Positions 52,711-61,729 of a stretch of DNA of 64,000 bases are shown in pieces. The stretch spans positions 62,001 through 126,000 of the forward strand of contig DASRFK010000181.1 in the NCBI GenBank assembly GCA_035651635.1, written 5' to 3'. The notes below the pieces were generated by a model. The model was not told the origin of the DNA. It worked only from the letters and a program-made list of their open reading frames with translations, and did no database searches. The stretch is from JANXQE01 sp035651635. GTDB lineage: Bacteria; Verrucomicrobiota; Verrucomicrobiia; Limisphaerales; UBA8199. Positions within the stretch are counted from its first letter, which is position 1. Each line of letters opens with the position of its first letter. The translations under genes and the position numbers were made by a program.

Positions 52711-55700
52711 TTACGGAGTTTGGACCGCGCGATAGAACCGGTACGGGAAACTGCCGGCGTTCGGATCGACCAATTGGAAGGGCGCCGACGCGGGCGTGTT
52801 CGTACTGATCGAAATCCAATTGCGGAAGTCCGTCGAGCCTTGGAGAACATAGGTTTTATTGGTTTCACCAAGAACTTGAGCGGTGAAGACTCCGTTATTC
52901 AGGCTAGGCTGACCCGTGAACGTAGGGCCGGGCAAGGTGCCCGACAAAATCGTGAAATTACCGCTCACGGCGGCGCTGGTGTTAAATCCGGGGGCAAAGG
53001 CGTTGGCGCTGACCACGGCCGAATTTGTCACCAGGAATGGCGAGCTGTACAGGAACGAGTTCGTATCCGGCACGCTGCCGTCCAGAGTGTAATAGAGCGC
53101 CGCCCCGACGTTGGTTTGTTGCAGGCTGACCAGGACCGACCCGGCAAAAGTTCCGCCGGCGGGGCTGAGCGTCGGCGGTGCCAGGGCGGGCGTGCCCGGC
53201 AGGCTATTGATCCAGTCGCCCATCACTTGTACTGCGTTCGTGTCGATGAGATTGCGCGCCAGCGGCGGCATTTTGATGGCCGGATCAACGGTGTTCATCC
53301 GGGCGTACAGAATGGAGCGCCAAATGTCTTTCGGCACCACCACCCGGGCGTTATCGATGCCCAGGTTGCCTTTCAACAGCAGCGCGTTAATGATATTCTG
53401 GTTCGTCAGCGGCGTGTCGTACCGCGCGTCGATCGTGACGCCCGTGCCGCCGGGCCGGTGACATTGCGCACAATTTGCGTCGAGATACGATCGAGCGCGT
53501 TCCTCCAGCGAAGCGGCGGTGTTGGTCAGCGCGGAAAGGTGGTCATATCCCGCAATGCTCGTTTCGCTAAACGACGGGTTGAACAACCCGATGTGGTTGA
53601 GCGTGCGCAGCTCGTTGTCGGTGACGCCTGATCCATACGTGAAGCTCTTGTTGAGCTGGCGAGTCTTTACGCCGAGCACATAGTTCGCCGCCGGTGTGTG
53701 GCAGGTCAGACAGTCCTGCGGGCTCGGATAGTACCAGGTTTGTGTCCAAGTGCTGTGGTCCGCGTTAGTAATCGTGATTGGTTCGCTAAGGCTGCCGGCC
53801 AGCAGGTCGGCGTCGCTGTTGTCCGGCCGCCACTTGTAGGTAACGCCGTAAACCGATCCATTGGGATCGCGCACCAGCAGTCGGGTCTCCAGCCTCCGTT
53901 TGGGACCATTCGGATTGCTATAGTCGGTGACCAAATCAAAGTGTTTCACGAAAATCGTTCCCGTCGGGAAGGTCCATTCACCGGTCGGCGCGAATCCGAC
54001 CTCCTCGTCCGGGGTGAAAGGAGCACCGCCATTGGGCACCGACATCCAGCGCGTTTTGACCGCTCCATCCGACCATAGCGGCACGTTCACATCATAGGGG
54101 ATTAGCGCGTTCAGGGCTCCCATGGCCGGTGTGTTGGTGAAGACGCCCGTTTGGGATAGCACCGGCGGCAACGTGCCGTTGATGGTAGCGGGCATGTTTA
54201 AAAACGGTGAAACCGGAAGACGGGCCGCGATGCCGTAGGGACCGGTGGCCGCCGTTAGACTGATATTCACCGGCGCCGAGGTTCCACTCAACCCGGTTTG
54301 GTCCACCGCCACGGCGGTCAGCTTGTAATTGCCTTGCGCCAGGCCGGCCGCGGTGAGCGTGAACGGAACATTAGACACCGAACCGAGCAGTGTGCTGTTG
54401 GCGTAAAAGTCAACTTCCCTGAGTGCGTTGTATTGTGCTGCCGCGTTGGCGGAAACCGTAATGCTGCCGCCAGCCACGTACGTCGAGTTGTTGACCGGTC
54501 CGGTGAGCACGGCTCCGGGAGGCGGGTTGGTGACAGGATAAAGCTGCGAGGTCGGGATAATGGCTTTGGGCGTTGACGGGCTGCTCCAGGAAAGCATCGC
54601 CACCGCGCCGCCGCCATCCTCGTAATAATCCATTTCGATGTTGTATCTTTGACCCGAAACGAGGGTGATCGTTCCGGAATGTTCCGTCGGCCCTTGGTCC
54701 ACCCAGGTGTCGATCACCGTCACTTTTTGGCCATTGGCCCAGAGGAACAACCGCGCGCCGTCGTCCGACGTCGTGTAGAAGGTGTAAGTCTCGTTGTATT
54801 GCGGTTGAACTGAACCCGTCCAGCGCGCGGTAAAATGATCCAGGCTGATGCTCGGATCCGGCGAACCCGGCGAGCCATTGTTGCCATCACCCCAATTAAA
54901 ATTCACGACGGCGTCGGTGCGCACGAGTGTGGCGGCTCCAGGGAACGGGGTGCCCGGTGAAGCACCGGTGCCGACATTGGACCAATACTCCGCCATTAAA
55001 CCGGTGCCCGTGCCAAGGGAGGTGCTATTGATGAAACCCGCGCTGGCAACACCGCTGTTGACGAAGCCTGGTTTAACGGCAATCGCCTGCACTCCGGCGT
55101 TGCTGGTCAGGGTGAATGGACCAGTATAGAGGATTGAATTAGTCGTCGGACTCGTTCCGTCGAGCGTGTAATAAATCGTCGTACCGGGCGTCGAATCGGT
55201 GATGCTGACCACGACTGAATTGGTAAAGGTCCCGCCATTCGGGGAGATGAGCGGCGTCTGCACGAATGTGCCCGTTCCGAAAACCGAGAGCGTGTATTGC
55301 GCTCCGACGTACACCTTTCCATTGGCGATGGTGGGGAGCGTGAATTTCACCGCCGCACCGGGATTGTCGCGGGCGAGAATCTGGCTGCTATTATAAAGCT
55401 CCTGGGCGATGTTGGTCGCATTGTAGGCATGCAGCACCGCGGGCGTGCTGCTGCCGTAACCATCCGTTTGCAGATCCCACACAATCGCATTGGAAAGCCC
55501 GTTGGCCGAGATGCTCGGGGTGGCGCCCGGAAATCCAAAGTTCGCGCCGGCGCTCGCTGGAGCGGTGTTTATCAACGCGTTCGCGATGGCGAAGGATTTC
55601 AGGACGTCTCCCGATCCGTGATAGTAAATGTGGTTGTTGAAAAACGCAGGCGAACTCCAGGTCCCCCCGACCGCGCCCGGAATGTTCTGGACCACCTGGT

Positions 55701-58380
55701 TATCGTTGTTCGGATTGAAATGGCCCATGTTATCACGGTCGACCAAATAGATTTTGCCTTCCTTCCCGCAGCCGACCAGCAGATGGCGATGCGTGGCATT
55801 GCCGACCGAGTCCGGTAGCACCATCGCGCCACCGGAAGCCAGGTCTTCGTCGGCGCTTGTCAGCGGGCCCTGGTTAAAAGGTGTGAAGTAGTCGGTCATA
55901 TTCAGACCACCGCTAGTGGTCAGCTTCACGAAACTCTCGCCCAGGCTATAAGTATTAGGATTGGCATAGTTGGTGTTGAAAGTGCCGTTGCCGGTCTCGA
56001 AGTACATATTGCCGGCCGAATCGAACGCCGGCGCCTGGCCGCTTTGCCAGATCCCGTCCCGCGAGCCGTTTGGATTGGCGCAGTAAACCCCAGTCGAGGC
56101 GAGGGTATGGGGGTCGTACGCCAGAACCCAGCCGTGGTACGGGTCGTTGTCGCCGTGCGACGCATAAGAAACGTACACGGTGCCGTTAACCAGCGCCAGG
56201 GCCGGCCGGTTTGCTTCTCGAAGAGCGTTGAACGAGAGAACCCCGCCGACGCTGCCGTCGCCAGTGCCCGGCACGGATGGTCCGGATACATAAGTGTAGC
56301 CCCCTGTATAAATCGTGTCCGCGATGGTAATCGGGCCGCCGAATTTTTCGGCGCCGGTGGCGAGATCCAGCGCGTGCAAGCGCTGCACCGCGTGGCTCTT
56401 GGCCGCGACGACTTCCTTGGTCTTGACCACGACGTAAATCGTGCCGGTGGCAGGATCGATGACCGGAGTGCTCGTGATGCCGATTTCCGGCTGGATGTCT
56501 CCCGTGTTAACCTCGGCATTTGGAATGGTGGTTACTCCATTGGCCGGGTTAAGAAAACTCACCTGCCAAATTGGGGCCGAGTTTACGCCGTCGCCATTGT
56601 CGGCATCAAAAGCGTAGGCGCTGTCATGTTCGCTGACGACATATACCAGGTTGTGCACCCCTTTGTTGGGCACGCTCACATTGGTCATCACCAGGGGTTG
56701 GGCATACACATAGCCATCCACCGAGTGTGAGAAGACTTTGCCAAACGAGTTGGTTTTCACGTTGGCCAGGGTGAGAATGGTTTCGTTGGTATTGGCGCCG
56801 CTGCGCGCGTCGTCATTGTGATAGGTCAGAACCGCGACCCCGGCCGCAACGGGGGCATTGGATAGCGGGGTGGAGAAGGAGGAGGAGGGGCTGGCCCAGG
56901 CAGTCCCGGCGGCGTTGACCGCCCGGGAGGTGAAATAATAGCTGCGATTTGGCGTCAGCCCGGAAACTTGTTGGGAGAAAAATCCAGTCTGGGCGCCAAG
57001 GGCAACGTTGTTGGACCAGGCCGAAGGCGTCGTCCCCCCATCCGCAGGACCATAGAACAAAGTAACATTGGGCGTATCGCCTCCGGTATTCACGATTTGG
57101 CCATTCAGAACCGCAGTCGTGGTGCTGACGCTTCCCGGAGATTGGTTAGTGATTGTGGCGAGCGCCGGAACCAGCGTCTTAAACCCAAAGGAAGGACTGG
57201 CCCAACTGATGCCGCCGCTGTTGGTCGCTTGCGAGGTAAAGTAATACTGCGTGTTGAAAGCCAGGCCATTCACGGCGGCGCTGAATGCCCCATTCTGGCT
57301 GCCCAGATATACGCTGTTTGCCCAGGCTGCAGCGTTATTGCCGCCATCACTTGGCCCGTAGAAAACTGTTACTCCCGCCAGGGTGCCGCCGTTTCCAAGG
57401 ATTGTTCCGCCGAGTGTCGCCGAGGTCGTCCCGACGCCTTTGGCAGGGGAATTGGTGACGGCGACCGGCGCTACTGGCACAGCGATTGTCGAGACCGTAA
57501 TGTTGTCCACATGGTGATATTCCCAAGCCCCCCCGGTCCGGCCAACTACGACCAGGCGACCCGGTGAGGGGACGTAGGACGTTTGATAGTTGGATAAGAT
57601 AAGCGTGTTTTTCCAATACACACTCAACATGGCATTGGTATCCAGCACCACTTTGACGTGGGCCCAGCACAACCCGTCCGGCGTCCCGGTGCCGTCGGTC
57701 GGACCGGTCTGCAGCGACGTCGGATCGGTGCAGCTTCCGTTAAGCGTAGGCGTGGGAAATTGCAGCACCAGGTTTCCGTCGACCCGCACGTCCACACCGA
57801 TAATATCCGCGCCTACCGATTGGTCGGCCTCGTTGCAGTAAGGCGGCCCGCCGTTGCTTTGCCAGGCGTCGAACCCGACAGAAATCCCGGTTTGGGTGCC
57901 CTCTTCCGGCAGGTTGGCTTCGCAGTTGGGACCGGTGGCCCAGATCCCGCCGTCAACGGCAGGATCGCCGCCGCCGGCTACGTCGCTCAAAACCGGGTCG
58001 TTGGCCCGAACGTAGCTGATGCTGAACCCGTCGGCCGGTGGCGTGGTGCCATTGCCGATGCGCACGTCCGCGTCGAACGTGAACGCCTCGATAATCTTGC
58101 CGCCGTCGAAATCGGAAAAGACGACCGCCCCGCGCGCGTTACCCGCCGACGGAGTGATCTCCAGGAAACCATCGCTGGCGTTGGTCGCGGCGCCGGCTCC
58201 GTCCGTGGGCTGCCAGTTCGCGTTGCCGTAAAGAGTTAACGCTCCGGATGCGGTCGGATCCGAATTGAAATTAAAAACCGCGGTCGCCGCGGGACAGCTC
58301 AGCGCCAGGAGCAATGCGATGCTTGAACAAACCTTCGTTGCGATGGAACGTACTGCGAGGGAGGGTGTTACCAAGGACAT
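52711..58380 (-). CDS. Giant secreted lectin / PQQ-type propeller / PA14 / dihaem cytochrome fusion
   Basis: The 1,889-residue protein has these parts in order: signal peptide; L-type lectin-like domain (about 35-295); two fibronectin-like repeats (about 300-505; each ends in YYFTSQA or YYFTSRAVNAAG); a long PQQ-type propeller (about 510-1095); a CHB_HEX domain (YYTLDGTSPTT, near 1125); a PA14 domain (about 1170-1320, with YTFYTTSDDGARLFLWANG); an Ig-like unit (about 1335-1420); an SO2930-like dihaem domain with CLTCH (near 1556) and CAQCH (near 1637); a second CHB_HEX domain; and a small C-terminal domain. It could oxidise a bound glycan or alcohol outside the cell and pass electrons to its own haems. 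That role is inferred. Confidence 0.83.
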   Translation of the reverse strand: MSLVTPSLAVRSIATKVCSSIALLLALSCPAATAVFNFNSDPTASGALTLYGNANWQPTDGAGAATNASDGFLEITPSAGNARGAVVFSDFDGGKIIEAFTFDADVRIGNGTTPPADGFSISYVRANDPVLSDVAGGGDPAVDGGIWATGPNCEANLPEEGTQTGISVGFDAWQSNGGPPYCNEADQSVGADIIGVDVRVDGNLVLQFPTPTLNGSCTDPTSLQTGPTDGTGTPDGLCWAHVKVVLDTNAMLSVYWKNTLILSNYQTSYVPSPGRLVVVGRTGGAWEYHHVDNITVSTIAVPVAPVAVTNSPAKGVGTTSATLGGTILGNGGTLAGVTVFYGPSDGGNNAAAWANSVYLGSQNGAFSAAVNGLAFNTQYYFTSQATNSGGISWASPSFGFKTLVPALATITNQSPGSVSTTTAVLNGQIVNTGGDTPNVTLFYGPADGGTTPSAWSNNVALGAQTGFFSQQVSGLTPNRSYYFTSRAVNAAGTAWASPSSSFSTPLSNAPVAAGVAVLTYHNDDARSGANTNETILTLANVKTNSFGKVFSHSVDGYVYAQPLVMTNVSVPNKGVHNLVYVVSEHDSAYAFDADNGDGVNSAPIWQVSFLNPANGVTTIPNAEVNTGDIQPEIGITSTPVIDPATGTIYVVVKTKEVVAAKSHAVQRLHALDLATGAEKFGGPITIADTIYTGGYTYVSGPSVPGTGDGSVGGVLSFNALREANRPALALVNGTVYVSYASHGDNDPYHGWVLAYDPHTLASTGVYCANPNGSRDGIWQSGQAPAFDSAGNMYFETGNGTFNTNYANPNTYSLGESFVKLTTSGGLNMTDYFTPFNQGPLTSADEDLASGGAMVLPDSVGNATHRHLLVGCGKEGKIYLVDRDNMGHFNPNNDNQVVQNIPGAVGGTWSSPAFFNNHIYYHGSGDVLKSFAIANALINTAPASAGANFGFPGATPSISANGLSNAIVWDLQTDGYGSSTPAVLHAYNATNIAQELYNSSQILARDNPGAAVKFTLPTIANGKVYVGAQYTLSVFGTGTFVQTPLISPNGGTFTNSVVVSITDSTPGTTIYYTLDGTSPTTNSILYTGPFTLTSNAGVQAIAVKPGFVNSGVASAGFINSTSLGTGTGLMAEYWSNVGTGASPGTPFPGAATLVRTDAVVNFNWGDGNNGSPGSPDPSISLDHFTARWTGSVQPQYNETYTFYTTSDDGARLFLWANGQKVTVIDTWVDQGPTEHSGTITLVSGQRYNIEMDYYEDGGGAVAMLSWSSPSTPKAIIPTSQLYPVTNPPPGAVLTGPVNNSTYVAGGSITVSANAAAQYNALREVDFYANSTLLGSVSNVPFTLTAAGLAQGNYKLTAVAVDQTGLSGTSAPVNISLTAATGPYGIAARLPVSPFLNMPATINGTLPPVLSQTGVFTNTPAMGALNALIPYDVNVPLWSDGAVKTRWMSVPNGGAPFTPDEEVGFAPTGEWTFPTGTIFVKHFDLVTDYSNPNGPKRRLETRLLVRDPNGSVYGVTYKWRPDNSDADLLAGSLSEPITITNADHSTWTQTWYYPSPQDCLTCHTPAANYVLGVKTRQLNKSFTYGSGVTDNELRTLNHIGLFNPSFSETSIAGYDHLSALTNTAASLEERARSYLDANCAQCHRPGGTGVTIDARYDTPLTNQNIINALLLKGNLGIDNARVVVPKDIWRSILYARMNTVDPAIKMPPLARNLIDTNAVQVMGDWINSLPGTPALAPPTLSPAGGTFAGSVLVSLQQTNVGAALYYTLDGSVPDTNSFLYSSPFLVTNSAVVSANAFAPGFNTSAAVSGNFTILSGTLPGPTFTGQPSLNNGVFTAQVLGETNKTYVLQGSTDFRNWISISTNTPASAPFQLVDPNAGSFPYRFYRAVQTP

Positions 58381-58530
58381 AAGTTACTATAACAGTCGTC
58401 ATGTGCAGACTTTACTAGACTACCGGTCCCTTTTTACACGTCAAGCCGCGTGAATCAAATTTTCGGTTACATTCTGGCGAGGGGAGCTCTATTGAATAGA
58501 ACGGAATGAGCAACCGAAGATGAGCGGCGG

Positions 58531-60333
58531 CTAGTATAGCGGAACCCGAACTCGATAAAATCGCCGGTTCTTTATCGGGGGCACCTCATTGAAAACGAGT
58601 GGAACTTCACTAAGCACATTTGTCTTGAGCGGCACCCAATTCACAAGATTTCCGGACCACTCCACCACCACGGTTGCGCCAGGGTGACCGGAAATGTTGA
58701 ATGCGACCTGGCCGTTGGTGAGCCCCGTTATGCCCGTGTCGAAGGAGATTCGAGGCAATGGCAATGCTGTTACCGATGCTTGAGTGCTTCGGACAATTCC
58801 AAACTGGTTGCTGACGGCCAACTCGTACGTGCCCGCGTCCGCAGTCGAGAGAGCCGCAAAGTTCAGAACGCTGTTGGTCGCCCCCGCAATGGCCGCTCCC
58901 TCTTTGAACCACTGATAGGCAAGCGGTTCAGAACCACCGGCGTACACAGCAAGCTCGTTAAAAGCACTTACAAAGTTCGTGAAGCTCACCGGCTGTTGCG
59001 GGATGACCGGCGGACCGAAGAAGGACCCTTCGAACCAGAATGACCCGTTGAAATAGCCTCCGCTCACACCGCCACGAACCCTGAGAGTGCTGGACGGCGG
59101 CGCGGCCACGCCGGAAAGCTGCCATCCGTCCGAAGTGCGTGTTCCACTGCCCAAACTGACCCAATCCACTCCATTTGTGGTGTAGCCGAAGCTTGCCGTA
59201 GCAACATCCGAGCTGGTGGCTAAAAGGGACCAGGTAAGCGTGCCGTTTTGGTAGTGCAGGGCGGGCAGGGCGGCGCCGTTGCTGTTCCGTAACTGTATCG
59301 TATCGGCCAGATTGAACACCAGTCCGCCATCAGCTTGCAGCGCCAGGCAGCTGCCCCAGCCGTTGGTGATCGCTGCGAAAGAAGGGTCGATACTTCCGTC
59401 GATCCTCAGGCGAGCAAGACCATTTCCATGGAGAGCAAGGATCGCTCCGTCAGCCTGTAATCCAAACGAATTTACGGGTGCGTGCAACCCATCGCTGAAA
59501 CTCGTGTCAAGCGCTCCGGTGGAATCAAGCCGAACGGAAAACGTTTTGGAAAGTGGCTCTGGTGCGTCGAAGCTGACCAAGAGCCGGCCGCTGCCATCCA
59601 GTGCCATGGAAAGGGGTGTCCGGGGCAGATTGGCAGCGAATGAAGTGTCGACGGCGCCATTGGACTGTACCCTCGCTAGCCATTTGCGATTCTCACCGTT
59701 GAGCGAGCTGAAGCCACCGCCTAACAAAACCTTGCCGTCGGGTTGCAGGCTAACAGCGAATGGCGGTCCATCAACAACAGCGTGGAACGAAGTATCAAGT
59801 GAGCCGTCCATGTTCAACCGCGCAATGAACTGGTTTGTCGACGCCCCAAGGGTTGTGAAACCCCCAGCGATGAGTATTTTGCCATCCGGTTGAATGCAGA
59901 ACGCCCAAACCACGCTGTTCGGGTTCGGCGACCTAAAGGAGTTGTCCGCAGAGCCGTCCGGGTTAAGCCTTGCGAGATTTGTGCAGACCTGCCCGGACAG
60001 ATTCGTCACGTACCCACCCACCAAAATCTTCCCGTCTGGCTGAACCGCGAGGGCGGTCACGTCATGAGCGCCTTTTGGGTGGAAGGTTACATCAAAGCTG
60101 CCGTCAGAATTCAGCCGTCCCAAATTCTCGCAGGATTGGCCTGCAAGCGAGGTCAGGTTGTACCCTCCTACTATAATCTTTCGGTCAGGCTGGAGAGCGA
60201 GTGCCCAGATTGCGGCGCCCGAGTTCACCGCAACCGCAGTATCCGCAAGTAATTCATTGTCCGCGCCGCCCAAGCCGCTGATTATCAACAGTGCCAATAG
60301 TGAGCCATACTTAGTGTTTTTGGGGATGTGCAT
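58531..60333 (-). CDS. Secreted delta-60 repeat protein with Ig-like domain
   Basis: The 600-residue product has a signal (LLALLIISGLGGADN) and about six delta-60 repeats between residues 38 and 345. Each pairs a V-x-A-(L/F)-x-(L/V)-Q-P-D-G-K-(I/V)-L-(V/I)-G-G core with LARLNxDGSxDxSF, as in ALAVQPDGKILVGGY and RLNPDGSADNSF. Later repeats decay. An Ig-like domain follows (about 435-520; with PLAYQWFKEGAAIAGATNS and DAGTYELAVSNQFG), then a C-terminal beta domain ending in RRFYRVRVP. Function is unknown. It is divergent from the sigma factor gene across 268 bp, which may control it. Confidence 0.82.
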   Translation of the reverse strand: MHIPKNTKYGSLLALLIISGLGGADNELLADTAVAVNSGAAIWALALQPDRKIIVGGYNLTSLAGQSCENLGRLNSDGSFDVTFHPKGAHDVTALAVQPDGKILVGGYVTNLSGQVCTNLARLNPDGSADNSFRSPNPNSVVWAFCIQPDGKILIAGGFTTLGASTNQFIARLNMDGSLDTSFHAVVDGPPFAVSLQPDGKVLLGGGFSSLNGENRKWLARVQSNGAVDTSFAANLPRTPLSMALDGSGRLLVSFDAPEPLSKTFSVRLDSTGALDTSFSDGLHAPVNSFGLQADGAILALHGNGLARLRIDGSIDPSFAAITNGWGSCLALQADGGLVFNLADTIQLRNSNGAALPALHYQNGTLTWSLLATSSDVATASFGYTTNGVDWVSLGSGTRTSDGWQLSGVAAPPSSTLRVRGGVSGGYFNGSFWFEGSFFGPPVIPQQPVSFTNFVSAFNELAVYAGGSEPLAYQWFKEGAAIAGATNSVLNFAALSTADAGTYELAVSNQFGIVRSTQASVTALPLPRISFDTGITGLTNGQVAFNISGHPGATVVVEWSGNLVNWVPLKTNVLSEVPLVFNEVPPIKNRRFYRVRVPLY

Positions 60334-60601
60334 ACTTCTTCTTGTTCAACTCTTCTCCTTCAATTTCCTTCTGATGGTCTCATGCTCTGCATCTTTCTCT
60401 CACATAACAATTCGGGAAAAGCCCGAAGGCGTTACACAAAATTCATGAAAGCCGTCTCACGGTGCGCACTGCCTTTGAATTCGCTGACGCGAGCCCATTC
60501 CGATTTAGCGCGTCAACGGTTTCACTCATCCATCTCTCGCGCTGATTCCGGCATTCCGATATCACTTGAGCCAGGTCCCGCGCAGGTGTAAAACTGAACC
60601 A

Positions 60602-61336
60602 ATGCAGGGCGGCCCCTTAGCTCCAGGTTTGAGTGATGCTCCGGGGTCGTCTTTTGGCAACACCGATTGGTTCGTCGTGCGGCAAGCGGGCCGCCTTTGT
60701 GAGCCTCAGTCCGATGCTGCGCGCTCGCGCCTGTGCGAGCTGTACTGGAAACCGGTCTTCCGTCGCGTTCTGCTGTCCGGTGTCTCGTGGCACGATGCTG
60801 AGGACCTGACGCAGGAATTCTTTGCGAGGGTTCTCGATCGAAATTCTTTTCAGACTGCTTCAATCGAAAAGGGCAAGTTCCGCTCGTTTGTTGTGACTCT
60901 GCTGAAACGGTTCCTCGCGGATAAGCGTGATCGAAACCAATGCCAAAAGCGTGGCGGACGCGCCAGGATCATCTCGCTGGACGAGGGAGACACCGAGTTC
61001 CGCCGCCGTATCGAGCCGGCTGATAAAGTGGATCCCGAAATCCTTTGTGAACGTCGCGCCGTCGAGTCTCTCGTTCAAGATGCCCTGATGCGCTTGGAGA
61101 AAGAATGGATGGCCAGCGGAAAGGGTGTTGCTTTCAAGCGCCTGGCCGCTCTAATCACTGGCGAAAGCGGTTGCCCTTACGCGAAAGCGGCCGCCGTGCT
61201 TCACACCACCGAGGGGAATCTGAGGGTGACCGTTTTCCGCTTGCGTCGGCGGCTGCGGGACTTGTTGCGAGAGGCTTTGGACCAGCGCGCCGGTTTGCTC
61301 AACGTCAAGCAGGAGCTTTTGGGGGCATACCGGTGA
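60602..61336 (+). CDS. ECF-like RNA polymerase sigma factor
   Basis: The 244-residue protein fits the sigma factors common in Verrucomicrobia and Planctomycetes. Region 2 is seen as RLCELYWKPVFRRVL, then DAEDLTQEFFARVLDR, the core-binding and -10 helices. Region 4 is near the C-terminus as YAKAAAVLHTTEGNLRVTVF followed by RLRRRLRDLLRE, a helix-turn-helix. The linker contains a basic RDRNQCQKRGGRARI segment. ATG 60602 is preferred over TTG 60566. No anti-sigma factor or protein kinase gene follows within the 393-bp gap. It is divergent from the delta-60 gene, a possible target. Confidence 0.85.
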   Translation: MQGGPLAPGLSDAPGSSFGNTDWFVVRQAGRLCEPQSDAARSRLCELYWKPVFRRVLLSGVSWHDAEDLTQEFFARVLDRNSFQTASIEKGKFRSFVVTLLKRFLADKRDRNQCQKRGGRARIISLDEGDTEFRRRIEPADKVDPEILCERRAVESLVQDALMRLEKEWMASGKGVAFKRLAALITGESGCPYAKAAAVLHTTEGNLRVTVFRLRRRLRDLLREALDQRAGLLNVKQELLGAYR

Positions 61337-61729
61337 AGGAGTTTTTAGTTCTTAGTTTTTAGTTTTGAGTTTGGGAGAAGCGGGATTGAATTCGTAGTGC
61401 AGGCTTATACCGGAGGGATTTTCGAGAATAGCCCAACGCTTAAGCGCTTGTCATTACCCACATCTTTCGAATTCATATGAGTCGCCTTTCTGAAGCCGGT
61501 GGTGGTCTCGGCCCAACGGGTCGACCGAACATAGCCCAGGCCTGAGGCCAGTGGGCCGATGGCCTGGGTTAGGGCGTGACAAACATGATGATTGCCCTGA
61601 AGGGGCAACACCTTGAAACCGTTCGCTACCAGCTAACTGGCATCCAATGGCATTGGGAAGGAATGCCGCGCTGCTCCCTCCGCAATTCCTTTTGACCTTT
61701 AACGCTGGAGTTGTCCTAATAAGCGGACC
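61337..61729. other. Intergenic region with hairpin repeats; no gene
   Basis: It starts with AT-rich TTAGTTCTTAGTTTTTAG. AGCCCAGGCC (61533-61542) pairs with GGCCTGGGTT (61561-61570), and TTGCCC-TGAAG-GGGCAA forms a perfect hairpin at 61592-61608. A minus-strand frame through these repeats does not look like a protein. Confidence 0.5.

Noticed and set aside
52720..58239. Several plus-strand frames of 100-300 codons across the giant fusion gene
   Set aside because: All are shadows of the 1,889-residue gene, whose domain motifs are continuous on the minus strand.
61405..61611. Minus-strand 68-codon frame near the sigma factor
   Set aside because: It runs through two hairpin repeats and has no ribosome binding site or protein-like pattern.
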